Assembly: GCA_017521985.1 (NCBI GenBank)
Contig: JAFXAZ010000047.1
Coordinates: 1-64,000 of the forward strand
Direction: 5' to 3'
Origin: Lachnospiraceae bacterium
Lineage (GTDB): Bacteria; Bacillota; Clostridia; Lachnospirales; Lachnospiraceae
DNA: 64,000 nt
The translations under genes were made by a program, and so were the position numbers. Of this stretch, positions 7,866-16,305 are shown piece after piece (the stretch's first letter is position 1; the number at the start of each line of letters is the position of its first letter). Under the pieces are notes generated by a model. The model had not been told where the DNA came from, did not search any database, and saw nothing but the letters and a program-made list of their open reading frames with translations.

Positions 7866-8288
7866 ATGAACCAGCGATTTTTTTCTCTGCCTGTGGAGAA
7901 GCAACAGGCTATCATCAATGCAGGTTATCGGGTATTTTCCCAAAATTCATATAAAAATAGTCCTATGAGCGAGATTGCTGATGCAGCAGGTATCAGTAAA
8001 GCTCTGTTGTTTCACTATTTTCACAATAAAAAAGAGTTGTATCTGTTCCTGTGGGATAAATGTGCGGAAACGACTATAGCGTATATGACCGAATATGGAT
8101 GCTACGGTCAAACGGAGTTGTTTGAGAGCATGGAACGAGGCATGCGTGCAAAAATGGAAATTATCCGACGGTATCCGGATATGGGAACCTTTACCATTAA
8201 AGCATTTTATGTGGATATTGACCAAATGGAGAAGGACTTTACGAAGCTGCTGACATTTTGGAAAAGTATTTATCTGCGGAAGGAGTGA
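7866..8288 (+). CDS. TetR/AcrR family regulator, short C-terminus
   Basis: A 140-residue TetR-type protein. The DNA-binding domain is intact (AIINAGYRVFSQNSYKNSPMSEIADAAGISKALLFHYFHNKKEL). The ligand domain is short: family members are usually 185-210 residues, and this one stops after KLLTFWKSIYLRKE. In the next frame the bases before the stop read EAADILEKYLSAEG, which looks more like a TetR helix, so a deletion plus frameshift is likely. ATG at 7866 with GGAGG at 7854. It is followed at once by an ABC exporter that it probably controls. Whether the short form still dimerises is unclear. Confidence 0.75.
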   Translation: MNQRFFSLPVEKQQAIINAGYRVFSQNSYKNSPMSEIADAAGISKALLFHYFHNKKELYLFLWDKCAETTIAYMTEYGCYGQTELFESMERGMRAKMEIIRRYPDMGTFTIKAFYVDIDQMEKDFTKLLTFWKSIYLRKE

Positions 8289-8294
8289 TGATTT

Positions 8295-9176
8295 ATGGAT
8301 GCGATTAAGATTATGAAATTAACGAAGTATTATGGCAAACACAGAGGTATTATCGATCTCGATCTTTCTGTAAAGAAGGGGGACTTTTTTGGTTTTATTG
8401 GGCCAAACGGAGCCGGAAAATCAACAACAATACGTACACTTCTTGGGTTAATATCCCCAACCGAAGGAAGTACCCAGATATTTGGTATGGATGCTGTAGA
8501 AGATAAACAGGCTATTTTACATAAAGTCGGGTATCTTCCGTCAGAAGCAGCATTTTATTCCGGCATGAAAGTGAAAGATGTGCTGAAACTGTCTGCCGGT
8601 TTGCGCAAGAAGGATTGTGGTGCCGAGGCAAAATTACTCTGTGAGAGATTACAGCTTGATACAGCGCGAAAGGTGGAGGAGCTGTCCTTCGGTAATCGAA
8701 AGAAAGTAGCCATCGTCTGTGCTTTGCAGCATTGTCCCGAGCTTCTGATTCTGGACGAACCCACCAGCGGGCTGGACCCGCTGATGCAAAAGGAATTCTT
8801 TGATATCCTGCAGGAACGGAACAAGCAGGGAGCAACCGTATTCTTATCCAGTCATGTTCTTTCAGAAATTCAGCGCAACTGTACCCGTGCAGCAATTATT
8901 CGCGACGGCAGAATCATTGCCTGTGACAGCGTGGACTCCCTTGCCAGGACAAGTGCTAAGCGTATTACGATACATGGGCAAGTAGATCTTGATAAATTGG
9001 ATGGTGTTCGTGACAGAAAAGATTCTATGGATTCTGTCAGTTTCCTTTACAGCGGTGATATCCATGATTTGCTTCAAGTACTATCTGCTTGCCAACTCTC
9101 CGATCTGACGATTACAGAGCCGGATTTGGAGGAAATCTTTCTGCATTATTACGAAAAGGATGGTGATACTGTATGA
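8295..9176 (+). CDS. ABC transporter ATP-binding protein
   Basis: A 293-residue ATPase of the ABC-2 exporter type. Walker A is GPNGAGKST at residues 36-44, the signature is LSFGN at 130-134 (the Gly-Asn variant usual in this group), and Walker B is LLILDEP at 150-156, followed by the D-loop and a switch His in SSHVLSE. A C-terminal extension of about 70 residues is present. GGAAGGAG lies before the ATG. The stop overlaps the start of the permease gene by four bases (ATGA). It likely exports a drug or peptide under control of the upstream TetR. Confidence 0.93.
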   Translation: MDAIKIMKLTKYYGKHRGIIDLDLSVKKGDFFGFIGPNGAGKSTTIRTLLGLISPTEGSTQIFGMDAVEDKQAILHKVGYLPSEAAFYSGMKVKDVLKLSAGLRKKDCGAEAKLLCERLQLDTARKVEELSFGNRKKVAIVCALQHCPELLILDEPTSGLDPLMQKEFFDILQERNKQGATVFLSSHVLSEIQRNCTRAAIIRDGRIIACDSVDSLARTSAKRITIHGQVDLDKLDGVRDRKDSMDSVSFLYSGDIHDLLQVLSACQLSDLTITEPDLEEIFLHYYEKDGDTV

Positions 9177-9958
9177 CAATTGTGAAGCATGAACTGAAAC
9201 AAGGAAAAACGTCGTTTTTAATATGGACAAGTTCCATTGGTTTTTTATTGGCAATCTGTGTGTTTCTCTTTCCCGAAATGAAAGGAGAGATGGATGGCAT
9301 CAGTGAGACATTTGCTTCCATGGGTTCTTTTACAGCGGCATTTGGCATGGATCGATTAAATTTTGGCACGCTGATTGGTTTTTATGCCATCGAGTGTGGG
9401 AATGTTCTTGGGCTTGGCGGTGCCTTTTATGCAGCACTTTGTGCTGTCAGCATCCTCACTAAAGAGGAAAAGGACAAAACAGCAGAGTTTCTTCTTACTC
9501 ATCCCATCAGCCGAACCAAAATTATTACTGAAAAACTGATTGCTGTTCTGATTCAAATTACAGCAATGAATCTAATCATTTATGCTCTTTCCGTGGGCTC
9601 TATGACCATGATTGGCGAGGAGATTCCATGGAAGGAAGTGAACCTGCTTCATTTTGCTTATTATCTGCTTCAAATGGAGCTGGCGGGTATTTGCTTTGGT
9701 ATTTCTGCGTTTCTTCGTAAAGGTAGTATCGGTGTCGGCCTTGGCATTGCGATAATGATGTATTTCTTGAATCTAATTGCCAATATTGCCGAGGTGGCGA
9801 AATATTTGAAATACATAACACCTTTCGGATATTGTGACGGTGCAGACATTGTGAGTAATGGATGCTTGAATAGTACGATGGTTGCCATTGGGATGACAAT
9901 GGGTATCGTAGGTATTAGCGTTGCTTATCTGCATTATACCAGGAAGGATATTCATTGA
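9173..9958 (+). CDS. ABC-2 type permease
   Basis: A 261-residue membrane protein with six predicted segments. The cytoplasmic stretch KEEKDKTAEFLLTHPISRTKI is the typical coupling region of ABC-2 permeases (often T-x-E-F-L-L-T-x-P-x-S-R). It forms the exporter with the ATPase encoded just upstream, with which it overlaps by four bases. A terminator follows. Confidence 0.9.
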   Translation: MTIVKHELKQGKTSFLIWTSSIGFLLAICVFLFPEMKGEMDGISETFASMGSFTAAFGMDRLNFGTLIGFYAIECGNVLGLGGAFYAALCAVSILTKEEKDKTAEFLLTHPISRTKIITEKLIAVLIQITAMNLIIYALSVGSMTMIGEEIPWKEVNLLHFAYYLLQMELAGICFGISAFLRKGSIGVGLGIAIMMYFLNLIANIAEVAKYLKYITPFGYCDGADIVSNGCLNSTMVAIGMTMGIVGISVAYLHYTRKDIH

Positions 9959-9965
9959 GTTCAAA

Positions 9966-9997
9966 AAGCTGAGTGAGCGTTCACTTGGCTTTTTTTC
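9966..9997 (+). terminator. Rho-independent terminator
   Basis: A hairpin with stem AAGCTGAGTGA / TCACTTGGCTT and loop GCGT, followed by a run of T, immediately after the permease stop. Confidence 0.85.
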
Positions 9998-10006
9998 ATA
10001 ATATTA

Positions 10007-10057
10007 TTGACAGAATGCTCTACATGATGTAGAGTATAATTAATCTACAACATGTAG
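10007..10057 (+). promoter_or_regulatory. BlaI-type promoter and operator 1
   Basis: TTGACA (10007-10012), 17 bp, TAGAGT (10030-10035). The -10 lies in the right arm of the perfect 17-bp palindrome CTCTACATGATGTAGAG (10018-10034). A second dyad, CTACA-ACA-TGTAG (10045-10057), follows. TACA/TGTA dyads are the hallmark of BlaI/MecI sites. A TATAAT also lies at 22 bp, too far for a normal spacer. Confidence 0.82.
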
Positions 10058-10101
10058 AGTGGATTGAGGCTGTGTGATATATTGCGGCGAGGAGGATAGA
10101 C

Positions 10102-10461
10102 ATGAGCGAAAAGAAAATGGGGTTACTGGAGTCTAAATTTGCAGACTTCATTTGGAACAATGAGCCAATTGCTTCTGGGCAGTTGGTAAAGATGGCAGAA
10201 AAGGAGCTGAGTTGGAAATCAACCACTTCTTATACCGTTTTGAAGCGGTTGTGTGAGCGGAGGATTTTTCAGAATCAGGGAGGTACCGTTACATCCCTGA
10301 TTTCCAGGGATGAGTTTTACGCCCTTCAGAGCGAGCGATTTGTGGAGGAAACTTTTGATGGGTCATTACCGGCATTTTTGGCGGCATTTGGTTCCAAAAA
10401 GAAAATGTCCGATGTAGAGATTGAAGATTTGAAGAAAATCATTGATGGTTTCAGGAGGTAG
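10102..10461 (+). CDS. BlaI/MecI family repressor 1
   Basis: A 119-residue winged-helix repressor. Residues 1-75 contain the DNA-binding domain (LVKMAEKELSWKSTTSYTVLKRLCERRIFQ), and the C-terminal helices form the dimer and protease-cleavage region. It is expected to bind the TACA/TGTA dyads just upstream and repress its own operon until cleaved or displaced after signalling by the M56 partner encoded five bases downstream. GAGGAGG precedes the ATG. It is closest to repressor 5 of this window (both have ESKFAD.IWNNEP), so these two pairs form one subgroup. Confidence 0.92.
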   Translation: MSEKKMGLLESKFADFIWNNEPIASGQLVKMAEKELSWKSTTSYTVLKRLCERRIFQNQGGTVTSLISRDEFYALQSERFVEETFDGSLPAFLAAFGSKKKMSDVEIEDLKKIIDGFRR

Positions 10462-10465
10462 CAGT

Positions 10466-13003
10466 ATGAATTTCTACGCATTTCTTCCGAAACTATTAAA
10501 TATGAGCCTGACTGGTTCGGTTGCCATTATTTGTGTATTGCTGCTTCGGCTTTTGTTAAAAAAGGCACCCAAGGTGATTTCTTATTGCCTATGGGCTGTG
10601 GTATTATTCCGTCTGCTTTGTCCGGTATCTATTACATCCGGCCTATCATTGTTTGGGCTTCTGGATGCACCTTCTACAACAAGTGCTGTTATCGGAACTA
10701 GCAGTATAGAGTACGTACCGGAAAACATTGTGCATACGGAATTACCTGAGGTAAAAATCCCGATTTCCGGTGTCAGTGAAACGATTAATAGCACGTTGCC
10801 GCAGGGACAGGAGCAGCTTGTGGCGGCTCCTTTGGAAGCACCTGTAGCCATTGGTACTTTTGTGTGGCTTCTTGGTGTATTGGGCATGGCAGTATACAGT
10901 GTAATATCCTATGTCAGACTGAAAAAGAAACTGCTGATTGCCTCACCGCTTAAAGATAATATCTGGCTGGCTGATGAAATCACCACGCCTTTTGTAATGG
11001 GCCTGATTCGGCCAAGGATCTATCTGCCGTCAGATACAGAGGAGCGTCAGATGCCTTATTTGATTCTTCATGAAAAGCATCACATCAGGCGGGGAGACCA
11101 CATTTTCAAAGCATTGGCGTTTTTGGCTCTTAGCATCCATTGGTTTAATCCACTGGTGTGGGTGGCATTTGTATATGCTAATAAGGACATGGAAATGAGC
11201 TGTGATGAAGCTGTGGTAAAAAAGCTGGGAGACCACATCCTGGCAGACTATACCGCATCCCTTTTAAGTCTTGCTACCGGGAAAACCATCATTGCCGGAG
11301 TCCCACTGGCCTTTGGAGAAGGGAACACCAAAGGACGCATCCGCAATCTGGCACACTGGAAAAAGCCTGCCTTTTGGGCGGTGCTGATGGCAGTGATTGC
11401 CTGCATTGTGTTGGGGGTAGGACTTCTGACAAATCCGGAGAAAGAGAGTGAATCTGTGCATAACGAAGATGGATACGTTCCTACCACATTTGAAATACCT
11501 GCAGATGATGAAGTGGAGGAAAACGTACCATCCGTTGTAAAATGGACCTTTTCCCCCATGATGAGTGCCACATGGCATGGAGCCTTTTGTTTTGAGTTTG
11601 GATTGGAACACTACACACATATTGAGGCAACCTGTGATAATGGTAAGCTATGGAATCTTCAGGTACAAGGTCAGCCCCGTGAGAAGGAAATGCATTTTGA
11701 ACAAGGGGATCCTTTATGCTGGACACCGGAAATAGAAGGAGGAAGTATTACAGATACAGCAGAGTTAGCCAAGGTTATCTTTACCATATTTGATGGGGAA
11801 GAGATTGTGGCAAAAGGTGTACTGGATATTGTACGAACCGGAGCGGAGAATGGTCAGAGTTTCTATGAGGCACAATTGACGGATACAGAGCTTCTTGCAC
11901 TATGGCAGGAGGAAGGCAGTAATAGCGCTCATGTGCTCATGGCGGGGAATGGTAATATTGTTTCCTATTCCGACTTGAACCATAATCGGATTAATGAGAG
12001 AGTGGTGGTTCGGGAAGTAGAGCCCGGGATGCTTTACGAACTTTTGGTTGTAGAAAATGGTACTGTAATATGGTCTGTAGAGGCCGGTCTGCCTCATGTA
12101 GGCTGGAATACCATCATGCTTTATAACGAAGACGGCAAAGATTATCTGGTGGAATATGAGCCCCAGATGTATCAAGGTGTCGGCACTTACAAATGTAAGA
12201 TGTATTCACTTGAGAAAGGCAAGGAAAGTATCAAAAAAGAATGGGCGGTGGATTTTGAACTCTCCTTTGAGGAAACGCCTGCAATGGAAACACCCGAAAT
12301 GGAGCAGTTTGCAAAGGAAGTGGGTGTCTTACTTAGAAACTGCAGTGTACTATTATCCACAGAGAATGGAATCCTTGTAAATCAGTATGCATTGGCAACA
12401 GACTTACCGCAGATATATCCGGTTCGTTTTGACCCGGACGAAATCGGGGCAGCAATAGATGGTAGCGATATCCGAAAGGAATTGACTTCCAATGCAGCAA
12501 GTTTTCCGAATGAACCTTTATATTTGATGTTTACCAGCGGCGCAGGCGCATGGGGAAGCCGTTTAACCCTGCAGCCGGACGGCAGTTTTACCGGTAATTA
12601 TCAAGACTCAGAAATGGGTGTAAATGCAGCGGATTATCCCAATGGCACCTGCTATGTATCCGTATTTGAGGGACAATTTACGGATATTGAACAAATCAGT
12701 GATTATGCATGGTCTATGAAACTGACCAAACTGTCTACCGAAAAAGAGCCGGATACTTCGTGGATAGAAGATGGCGTGCGGTATATCGCCACCGAAGCAT
12801 ATGGTGTGGCTGATGGCGAAGAATTTATCCTTTACGCATCCGGAACACCGGCTGATGAATTGCCGGCAGAGTGTCGTACTTGGTGGCCGGATGCTTATCA
12901 TTGGCGAAATGGAAAACTGGATGAGCTGTTAGGTTGGGCTCTGTATAATGTCAATACCAGGCAGAGCTTCTTTACCCGCTGGATGCAGGAGATTAGTTGG
13001 TAG
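10466..13003 (+). CDS. M56 (BlaR1-like) membrane metallopeptidase 1, large ectodomain
   Basis: An 845-residue receptor peptidase. The N-terminal part has about four membrane segments and the zinc site H202-E-K-H-H206, with a candidate third ligand in K-D-M-E-M-S-C-D-E (about E243). After a membrane segment near residue 310 (AVLMAVIACIVLGVGLLTNP) comes an ectodomain of about 520 residues. It lacks the penicillin-binding domain of true BlaR1. It has a calcium-loop-like DLNHNRINE and a C-terminal beta-rich part. The first ATG of the open frame overlaps the repressor gene; ATG 10466 with AGGAGG at 10453 is preferred. The signal sensed is unknown. Confidence 0.88.
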   Translation: MNFYAFLPKLLNMSLTGSVAIICVLLLRLLLKKAPKVISYCLWAVVLFRLLCPVSITSGLSLFGLLDAPSTTSAVIGTSSIEYVPENIVHTELPEVKIPISGVSETINSTLPQGQEQLVAAPLEAPVAIGTFVWLLGVLGMAVYSVISYVRLKKKLLIASPLKDNIWLADEITTPFVMGLIRPRIYLPSDTEERQMPYLILHEKHHIRRGDHIFKALAFLALSIHWFNPLVWVAFVYANKDMEMSCDEAVVKKLGDHILADYTASLLSLATGKTIIAGVPLAFGEGNTKGRIRNLAHWKKPAFWAVLMAVIACIVLGVGLLTNPEKESESVHNEDGYVPTTFEIPADDEVEENVPSVVKWTFSPMMSATWHGAFCFEFGLEHYTHIEATCDNGKLWNLQVQGQPREKEMHFEQGDPLCWTPEIEGGSITDTAELAKVIFTIFDGEEIVAKGVLDIVRTGAENGQSFYEAQLTDTELLALWQEEGSNSAHVLMAGNGNIVSYSDLNHNRINERVVVREVEPGMLYELLVVENGTVIWSVEAGLPHVGWNTIMLYNEDGKDYLVEYEPQMYQGVGTYKCKMYSLEKGKESIKKEWAVDFELSFEETPAMETPEMEQFAKEVGVLLRNCSVLLSTENGILVNQYALATDLPQIYPVRFDPDEIGAAIDGSDIRKELTSNAASFPNEPLYLMFTSGAGAWGSRLTLQPDGSFTGNYQDSEMGVNAADYPNGTCYVSVFEGQFTDIEQISDYAWSMKLTKLSTEKEPDTSWIEDGVRYIATEAYGVADGEEFILYASGTPADELPAECRTWWPDAYHWRNGKLDELLGWALYNVNTRQSFFTRWMQEISW

Positions 13004-13121
13004 AGTGCTGAACGCATGACAAACCCGGTTGAACCCGAAGCGAATGATGAACTTCCGGATGAATTCAAATCGATGATGGCAAGAAGGTTCAGAGTAGTAC
13101 GGAATTTCTGTATAAGGAAGG

Positions 13122-13146
13122 GGCTGCAGTTGTGCAGCCTTTTTTA
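13122..13146 (+). terminator. Rho-independent terminator
   Basis: GGCTGCA (13122-13128), loop GTTG, TGCAGCC (13133-13139), then seven T. The bases between the peptidase stop and this site (13004-13121) hold no supported gene. Confidence 0.88.
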
Positions 13147-13195
13147 TTCGGAATGTTGAAATGTTAAAATTTTTCTGCCTAATTTTTTAATAATA

Positions 13196-13231
13196 TGTAA
13201 GATTTTCCCACAAAAGGATAGATATATAGTG
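13196..13231 (+). promoter_or_regulatory. ECF-type promoter of sigma operon 1
   Basis: TGTAAG (13196-13201), 16 bp, ATAG (13218-13221), then ATATATAGTGAAGG. The -35 element, the 16-bp spacing and the GTGAAGG block are shared with other sigma operons in the window, which suggests autoregulation. Confidence 0.6.
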
Positions 13232-13246
13232 AAGGAGGAAGACAGC

Positions 13247-13801
13247 ATGGAAGACCAAAAGATCATTGAGCTTTTCTTTGCCCGTTCTGAACTGGCCATT
13301 CAGGCGTTGGCGGCAAAGTATGAGAAGCTTTTATATAAAATATCCTTTCATATATTGCAGGACAGTGAGGATGTGGAGGAGTGTCTGAATGACACGTATT
13401 TGGGCGTTTGGAACGCGATACCGCCGGCAAGACCCAATCCGTTGTCAGCATTTGTATGTAAGGTTACCAGGAATTTATCATTAAAGAAGTACAGGGCAAA
13501 GACAGCGGCGAAGAGGGATACTTCTCTGGAGGTATCGTTGGAAGAACTGGCACCTTGTATTCCTACGCTATCGGCGGAAGAGGAGTGGAGTGCGCAGGAG
13601 TTGGGGCGCAGCATTAATGTTTTTTTACATACACTGGATGCAGAAAACAGAGTGCTTTTTGTACGAAGGTATTGGTTTATGGATGCGGTAAGCGACATTG
13701 CAAGAGATATGAAGATGAGCGAAAATTTAGTGTCAGTAAGGCTAAGGAGAATACGAAATCAGTTGAAAAAATATTTGGAACAGGAGGGGTATCGGGTATG
13801 A
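13247..13801 (+). CDS. ECF-like sigma-70 family factor 1
   Basis: A 184-residue sigma factor with only regions 2 and 4. Region 2 is at about residues 15-85 (DVEECLNDTYLGVWNAIPPARPNPLSAF, then TRNLSLKKYR of region 2.4). Region 4 is at about 125-180, ending in the DNA-binding helix SENLVSVRLRRIRNQL. ATG at 13247 follows AAGGAGG at 13232; a GTG 18 bases upstream would overlap the ribosome site. The stop overlaps the membrane partner by four bases (ATGA). An upstream ECF-like promoter suggests it transcribes its own operon. Confidence 0.92.
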   Translation: MEDQKIIELFFARSELAIQALAAKYEKLLYKISFHILQDSEDVEECLNDTYLGVWNAIPPARPNPLSAFVCKVTRNLSLKKYRAKTAAKRDTSLEVSLEELAPCIPTLSAEEEWSAQELGRSINVFLHTLDAENRVLFVRRYWFMDAVSDIARDMKMSENLVSVRLRRIRNQLKKYLEQEGYRV

Positions 13802-14748
13802 CAGAGCAAAAAAAAGATTACATATTAGATGCCCTTGGAGAATTAGAGGACGATTTTGTGGCAGAAGCCGCGTCTTATACGAAGCAGAAGACAGAGTGGA
13901 AGTATTGGCGTGAATTGGGAGTGGCAGTAGCCTGCGTGGCCGCGATATTGGTAACAGTAAAAACCGTGGAGTATTTGCCAATCGGCAGGCCAACAGAGAG
14001 TATGGTTACTTCAGAAAAGACGAATTTGGATAGTAGTAACGAACAGGAAGCTTTTAAGGAGGAAATTATTCCGGAAGGTACCATGGTACAGGATGCTGTA
14101 TATTCCGAAGGAATTTCGTGGGAGTTGGTAGCATCCGAAATGGAAAATCCAAAGGATACCAATGATAAGGCACAAGGACAAATGATAGACAGTACCGAGA
14201 ACATCAGTAACAAGAGCAATGTTTTAGAAAGCGTGCAGTCACCAAGTTTGTCAGTTCGGTTGTCAGCGGAAGAAATTTTGGATCAGGGGTATGATATTTT
14301 CAAGGGCGTTGTAACAGGGCTGCAGGTATATCGTGTGACCGGAAAGATAAATCAGTATTTTACGGTGGCAACTATAGAGGTAACAGACAGTATTCGTGGT
14401 GCACAGCAGAATGGTGATATTTGTGAGATTTATTTACCGGTAGCAAAAGTGGATGACATGGTCATGGTGAATTCTGTGTCAGGTGATTTGGATAAGCTGG
14501 AGGTAGGCAGCAACGCTATCTTTATGCCAAGAACCGCAACGGAAACTACTGGTTTAGGAAAAAAGGATTTGGGAGAATGGTTGTGCTATGCGGATTTTGC
14601 AGACTACTATTTTAGTGAAGCTATTCGATATCTGTTTTTGGAAACAGAGAGTGGTGTAAGTTACGAAAAAAATGTGTATGAAATCCCGGATGAAAATATC
14701 ACATTAGATGATGTGGCAGAGTATTTACGCAAGATGTTAGAGAATTGA
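13798..14748 (+). CDS. Membrane anti-sigma-like protein 1
   Basis: A 316-residue single-pass protein. The cytoplasmic tail ILDALGELEDDFVAEA is the short helix shared by six sigma partners in this window. A membrane segment follows at about residues 40-60 (VAVACVAAILVTV). The ectodomain of about 255 residues has a low-complexity Ser/Glu/Asn stretch, then a beta-rich part (EILDQGYDIFKGVVTGLQVYR). By position and tail it should bind sigma factor 1 and hold it at the membrane. The ligand of the ectodomain is unknown. It starts within the sigma stop codon, which ensures coupled translation. Confidence 0.7.
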   Translation: MTEQKKDYILDALGELEDDFVAEAASYTKQKTEWKYWRELGVAVACVAAILVTVKTVEYLPIGRPTESMVTSEKTNLDSSNEQEAFKEEIIPEGTMVQDAVYSEGISWELVASEMENPKDTNDKAQGQMIDSTENISNKSNVLESVQSPSLSVRLSAEEILDQGYDIFKGVVTGLQVYRVTGKINQYFTVATIEVTDSIRGAQQNGDICEIYLPVAKVDDMVMVNSVSGDLDKLEVGSNAIFMPRTATETTGLGKKDLGEWLCYADFADYYFSEAIRYLFLETESGVSYEKNVYEIPDENITLDDVAEYLRKMLEN

Positions 14749-14769
14749 TGTGTAAGGAAGGAGGTTTCT

Positions 14770-15741
14770 ATGAAAAAGAGAATTCTTATCTGCATAACAG
14801 CAGGTTTGGCAGCCTTTGTTCTTACGTTTCTTGGGCTGACGATGGTAAATCGAATGGCGGCCAGGGAACTCAAGCCATCCAATTGGCTGCAGGAAACAAC
14901 GGAGATTCTGGTGGAGGACCCACCTCTTCGTAGTAACGAGCTGGAGCAGGAAGAAGAGACCAAGCAGCAAAAGCTTCCGGCAGTGGAAGTTGGTTCAGAA
15001 CCGGCAGAACCTGTTGGTGGTGGGGCAGTCTGTGATTTTGTGGAAATGATTAAGGTGAAGGATCAGGTTTATATTTCAACGAACGTGGTAGTGGATGTCC
15101 TGCGTTGTGGGGTTATGGATGGGGAAATTGACAGTACGGTAGAGCCGGGCGTGATGCCGGAGGAAAATAATCAGTCCAATTTTGGCACAGGCTTTGGGTA
15201 TCAGATTCGCTCCGCGGACATTGTGGATGTTTATATAAATGGGGAGTGGATCATGTTTACTCCTGCAGATCGTCAGATTTATATTGACCTGGAGTGTGAA
15301 CCGGAGGAAGAGACAAACGAGGAAGCGGTTCCGCTTGTGACAGTTACTTCTGACAAGTGTACGGAAGCGGCCTATGAAATGTTTGCTTCTTCCATGACCT
15401 GGAGCGAGCACGGCTGGCTTTGCGCCTGTGGTCTGGATCCGGCCACCTCTTTGCCTGAGGTTGCGTCAGAGTTACCGGAAATTACCTTGGCGGAGGATTT
15501 TGCTATTGAACTAAAGGCGGGTGCAGTATTACAGGGAATTGTAATATATGATAAAAATTTTCAGGAATTGCAAAGGGGAGCTTCCCTAGAGGATATTCAG
15601 ACACTGAAATATGGCAAATATTATATCAGCTATGAGATTTTGGAACAGGGAGCGTATATTGCTAGTGAAGGTCAATACGAGACTACGGAATATAGCTGTA
15701 TTTTTGGATTGATTGTCAGTGCGATAAATGAAATTATTTAA
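14770..15741 (+). CDS. Membrane-anchored exported protein of sigma operon 1
   Basis: A 323-residue protein with an N-terminal membrane anchor (ILICITAGLAAFVLTFLGLTMV), then an acidic Pro/Glu-rich linker (about residues 45-75) and an extracytoplasmic domain with several Cys. I do not recognise the family. GGAGG lies upstream and the gap to the anti-sigma gene is 21 bases, so it is the third gene of the operon. A role as co-sensor or effector of sigma 1 is possible but only inferred from position. Confidence 0.65.
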   Translation: MKKRILICITAGLAAFVLTFLGLTMVNRMAARELKPSNWLQETTEILVEDPPLRSNELEQEEETKQQKLPAVEVGSEPAEPVGGGAVCDFVEMIKVKDQVYISTNVVVDVLRCGVMDGEIDSTVEPGVMPEENNQSNFGTGFGYQIRSADIVDVYINGEWIMFTPADRQIYIDLECEPEEETNEEAVPLVTVTSDKCTEAAYEMFASSMTWSEHGWLCACGLDPATSLPEVASELPEITLAEDFAIELKAGAVLQGIVIYDKNFQELQRGASLEDIQTLKYGKYYISYEILEQGAYIASEGQYETTEYSCIFGLIVSAINEII

Positions 15742-15793
15742 AAAAGTTGATTAGAAGGTAAATTTTACAAAGCACATATTAAACAAAATATAC

Positions 15794-15847
15794 TTGACAA
15801 ATGAAGCCTACAAGTGTAGTCTATAATTAGAAACTACATTTGTAGGC
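15794..15847 (+). promoter_or_regulatory. BlaI-type promoter and operator 2
   Basis: TTGACA (15794-15799), 17 bp, TAGTCT (15817-15822). Dyad CTACA-AG-TGTAG (15808-15819) overlaps the -10; a second, CTACA-TT-TGTAG, is at 15834-15845. The two outer halves also pair with each other (GCCTACA 15806 with TGTAGGC 15841). Confidence 0.82.
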
Positions 15848-15897
15848 TTGTTTTTTGTTGTAAAAATATTTATTTTGGACAGGGAGGTGCTTCACAC

Positions 15898-16305
15898 ATG
15901 GAAAGAGAAAGAACGACTAAAATTTCAGAGAGTGAGTGGCAGATTATGGAGCAGATTTGGGCTTATCAGGAGAGCATGGATTCCGGTAATCCGGCAGATG
16001 GATATGGAATCACACAGCCTGCCCTTATGGAACTTTTGGGAAAGAAGTGGAATAAAAATACCGTGCATACCTTTTTGAAGCGTTTGTGTGAAAAAGGATT
16101 TCTTGAGGTGGTAAGAGATACCAGTCCGCACCGATATGTATCGCTTGTCAGCAGAGAGGTTTGTGAAAAGGAAGAGCGGAGAAGCTTTTTGGATAGAGTG
16201 TATCAGGGGAGTGCCGGTCGGATGGTGGCTGCTTTTGTGAGAGACGGTGACCTGAGTGAAGAGGACGTGAAAGAGCTTAGAAAGCTTTTGGAGGGATTTA
16301 AATGA
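15898..16305 (+). CDS. BlaI/MecI family repressor 2
   Basis: A 135-residue winged-helix repressor, longer than the other five because of an insert near the N-terminus (YQESMDSGNPADGYGITQ). The core PALMELLGKKWNKNTVHTFLKRLCEKGFLEV is the recognition domain. GGAGGTG precedes the ATG. The stop overlaps the M56 start by four bases. It is the most divergent of the six repressors. It is expected to act on the operator about 50 bases upstream. Confidence 0.9.
   Translation: MERERTTKISESEWQIMEQIWAYQESMDSGNPADGYGITQPALMELLGKKWNKNTVHTFLKRLCEKGFLEVVRDTSPHRYVSLVSREVCEKEERRSFLDRVYQGSAGRMVAAFVRDGDLSEEDVKELRKLLEGFK

Noticed and set aside
11248-11620. Antisense open frames opposite the M56 and sigma genes
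   Set aside because: Long minus-strand frames opposite coding sequence here have no ribosome sites or family resemblance and follow from codon use of the sense gene.
10102-13003. A classic beta-lactam resistance operon (blaR1-blaI)
   Set aside because: The ectodomain lacks the penicillin-binding motifs and no beta-lactamase or PBP gene is linked, for this or any of the six pairs.
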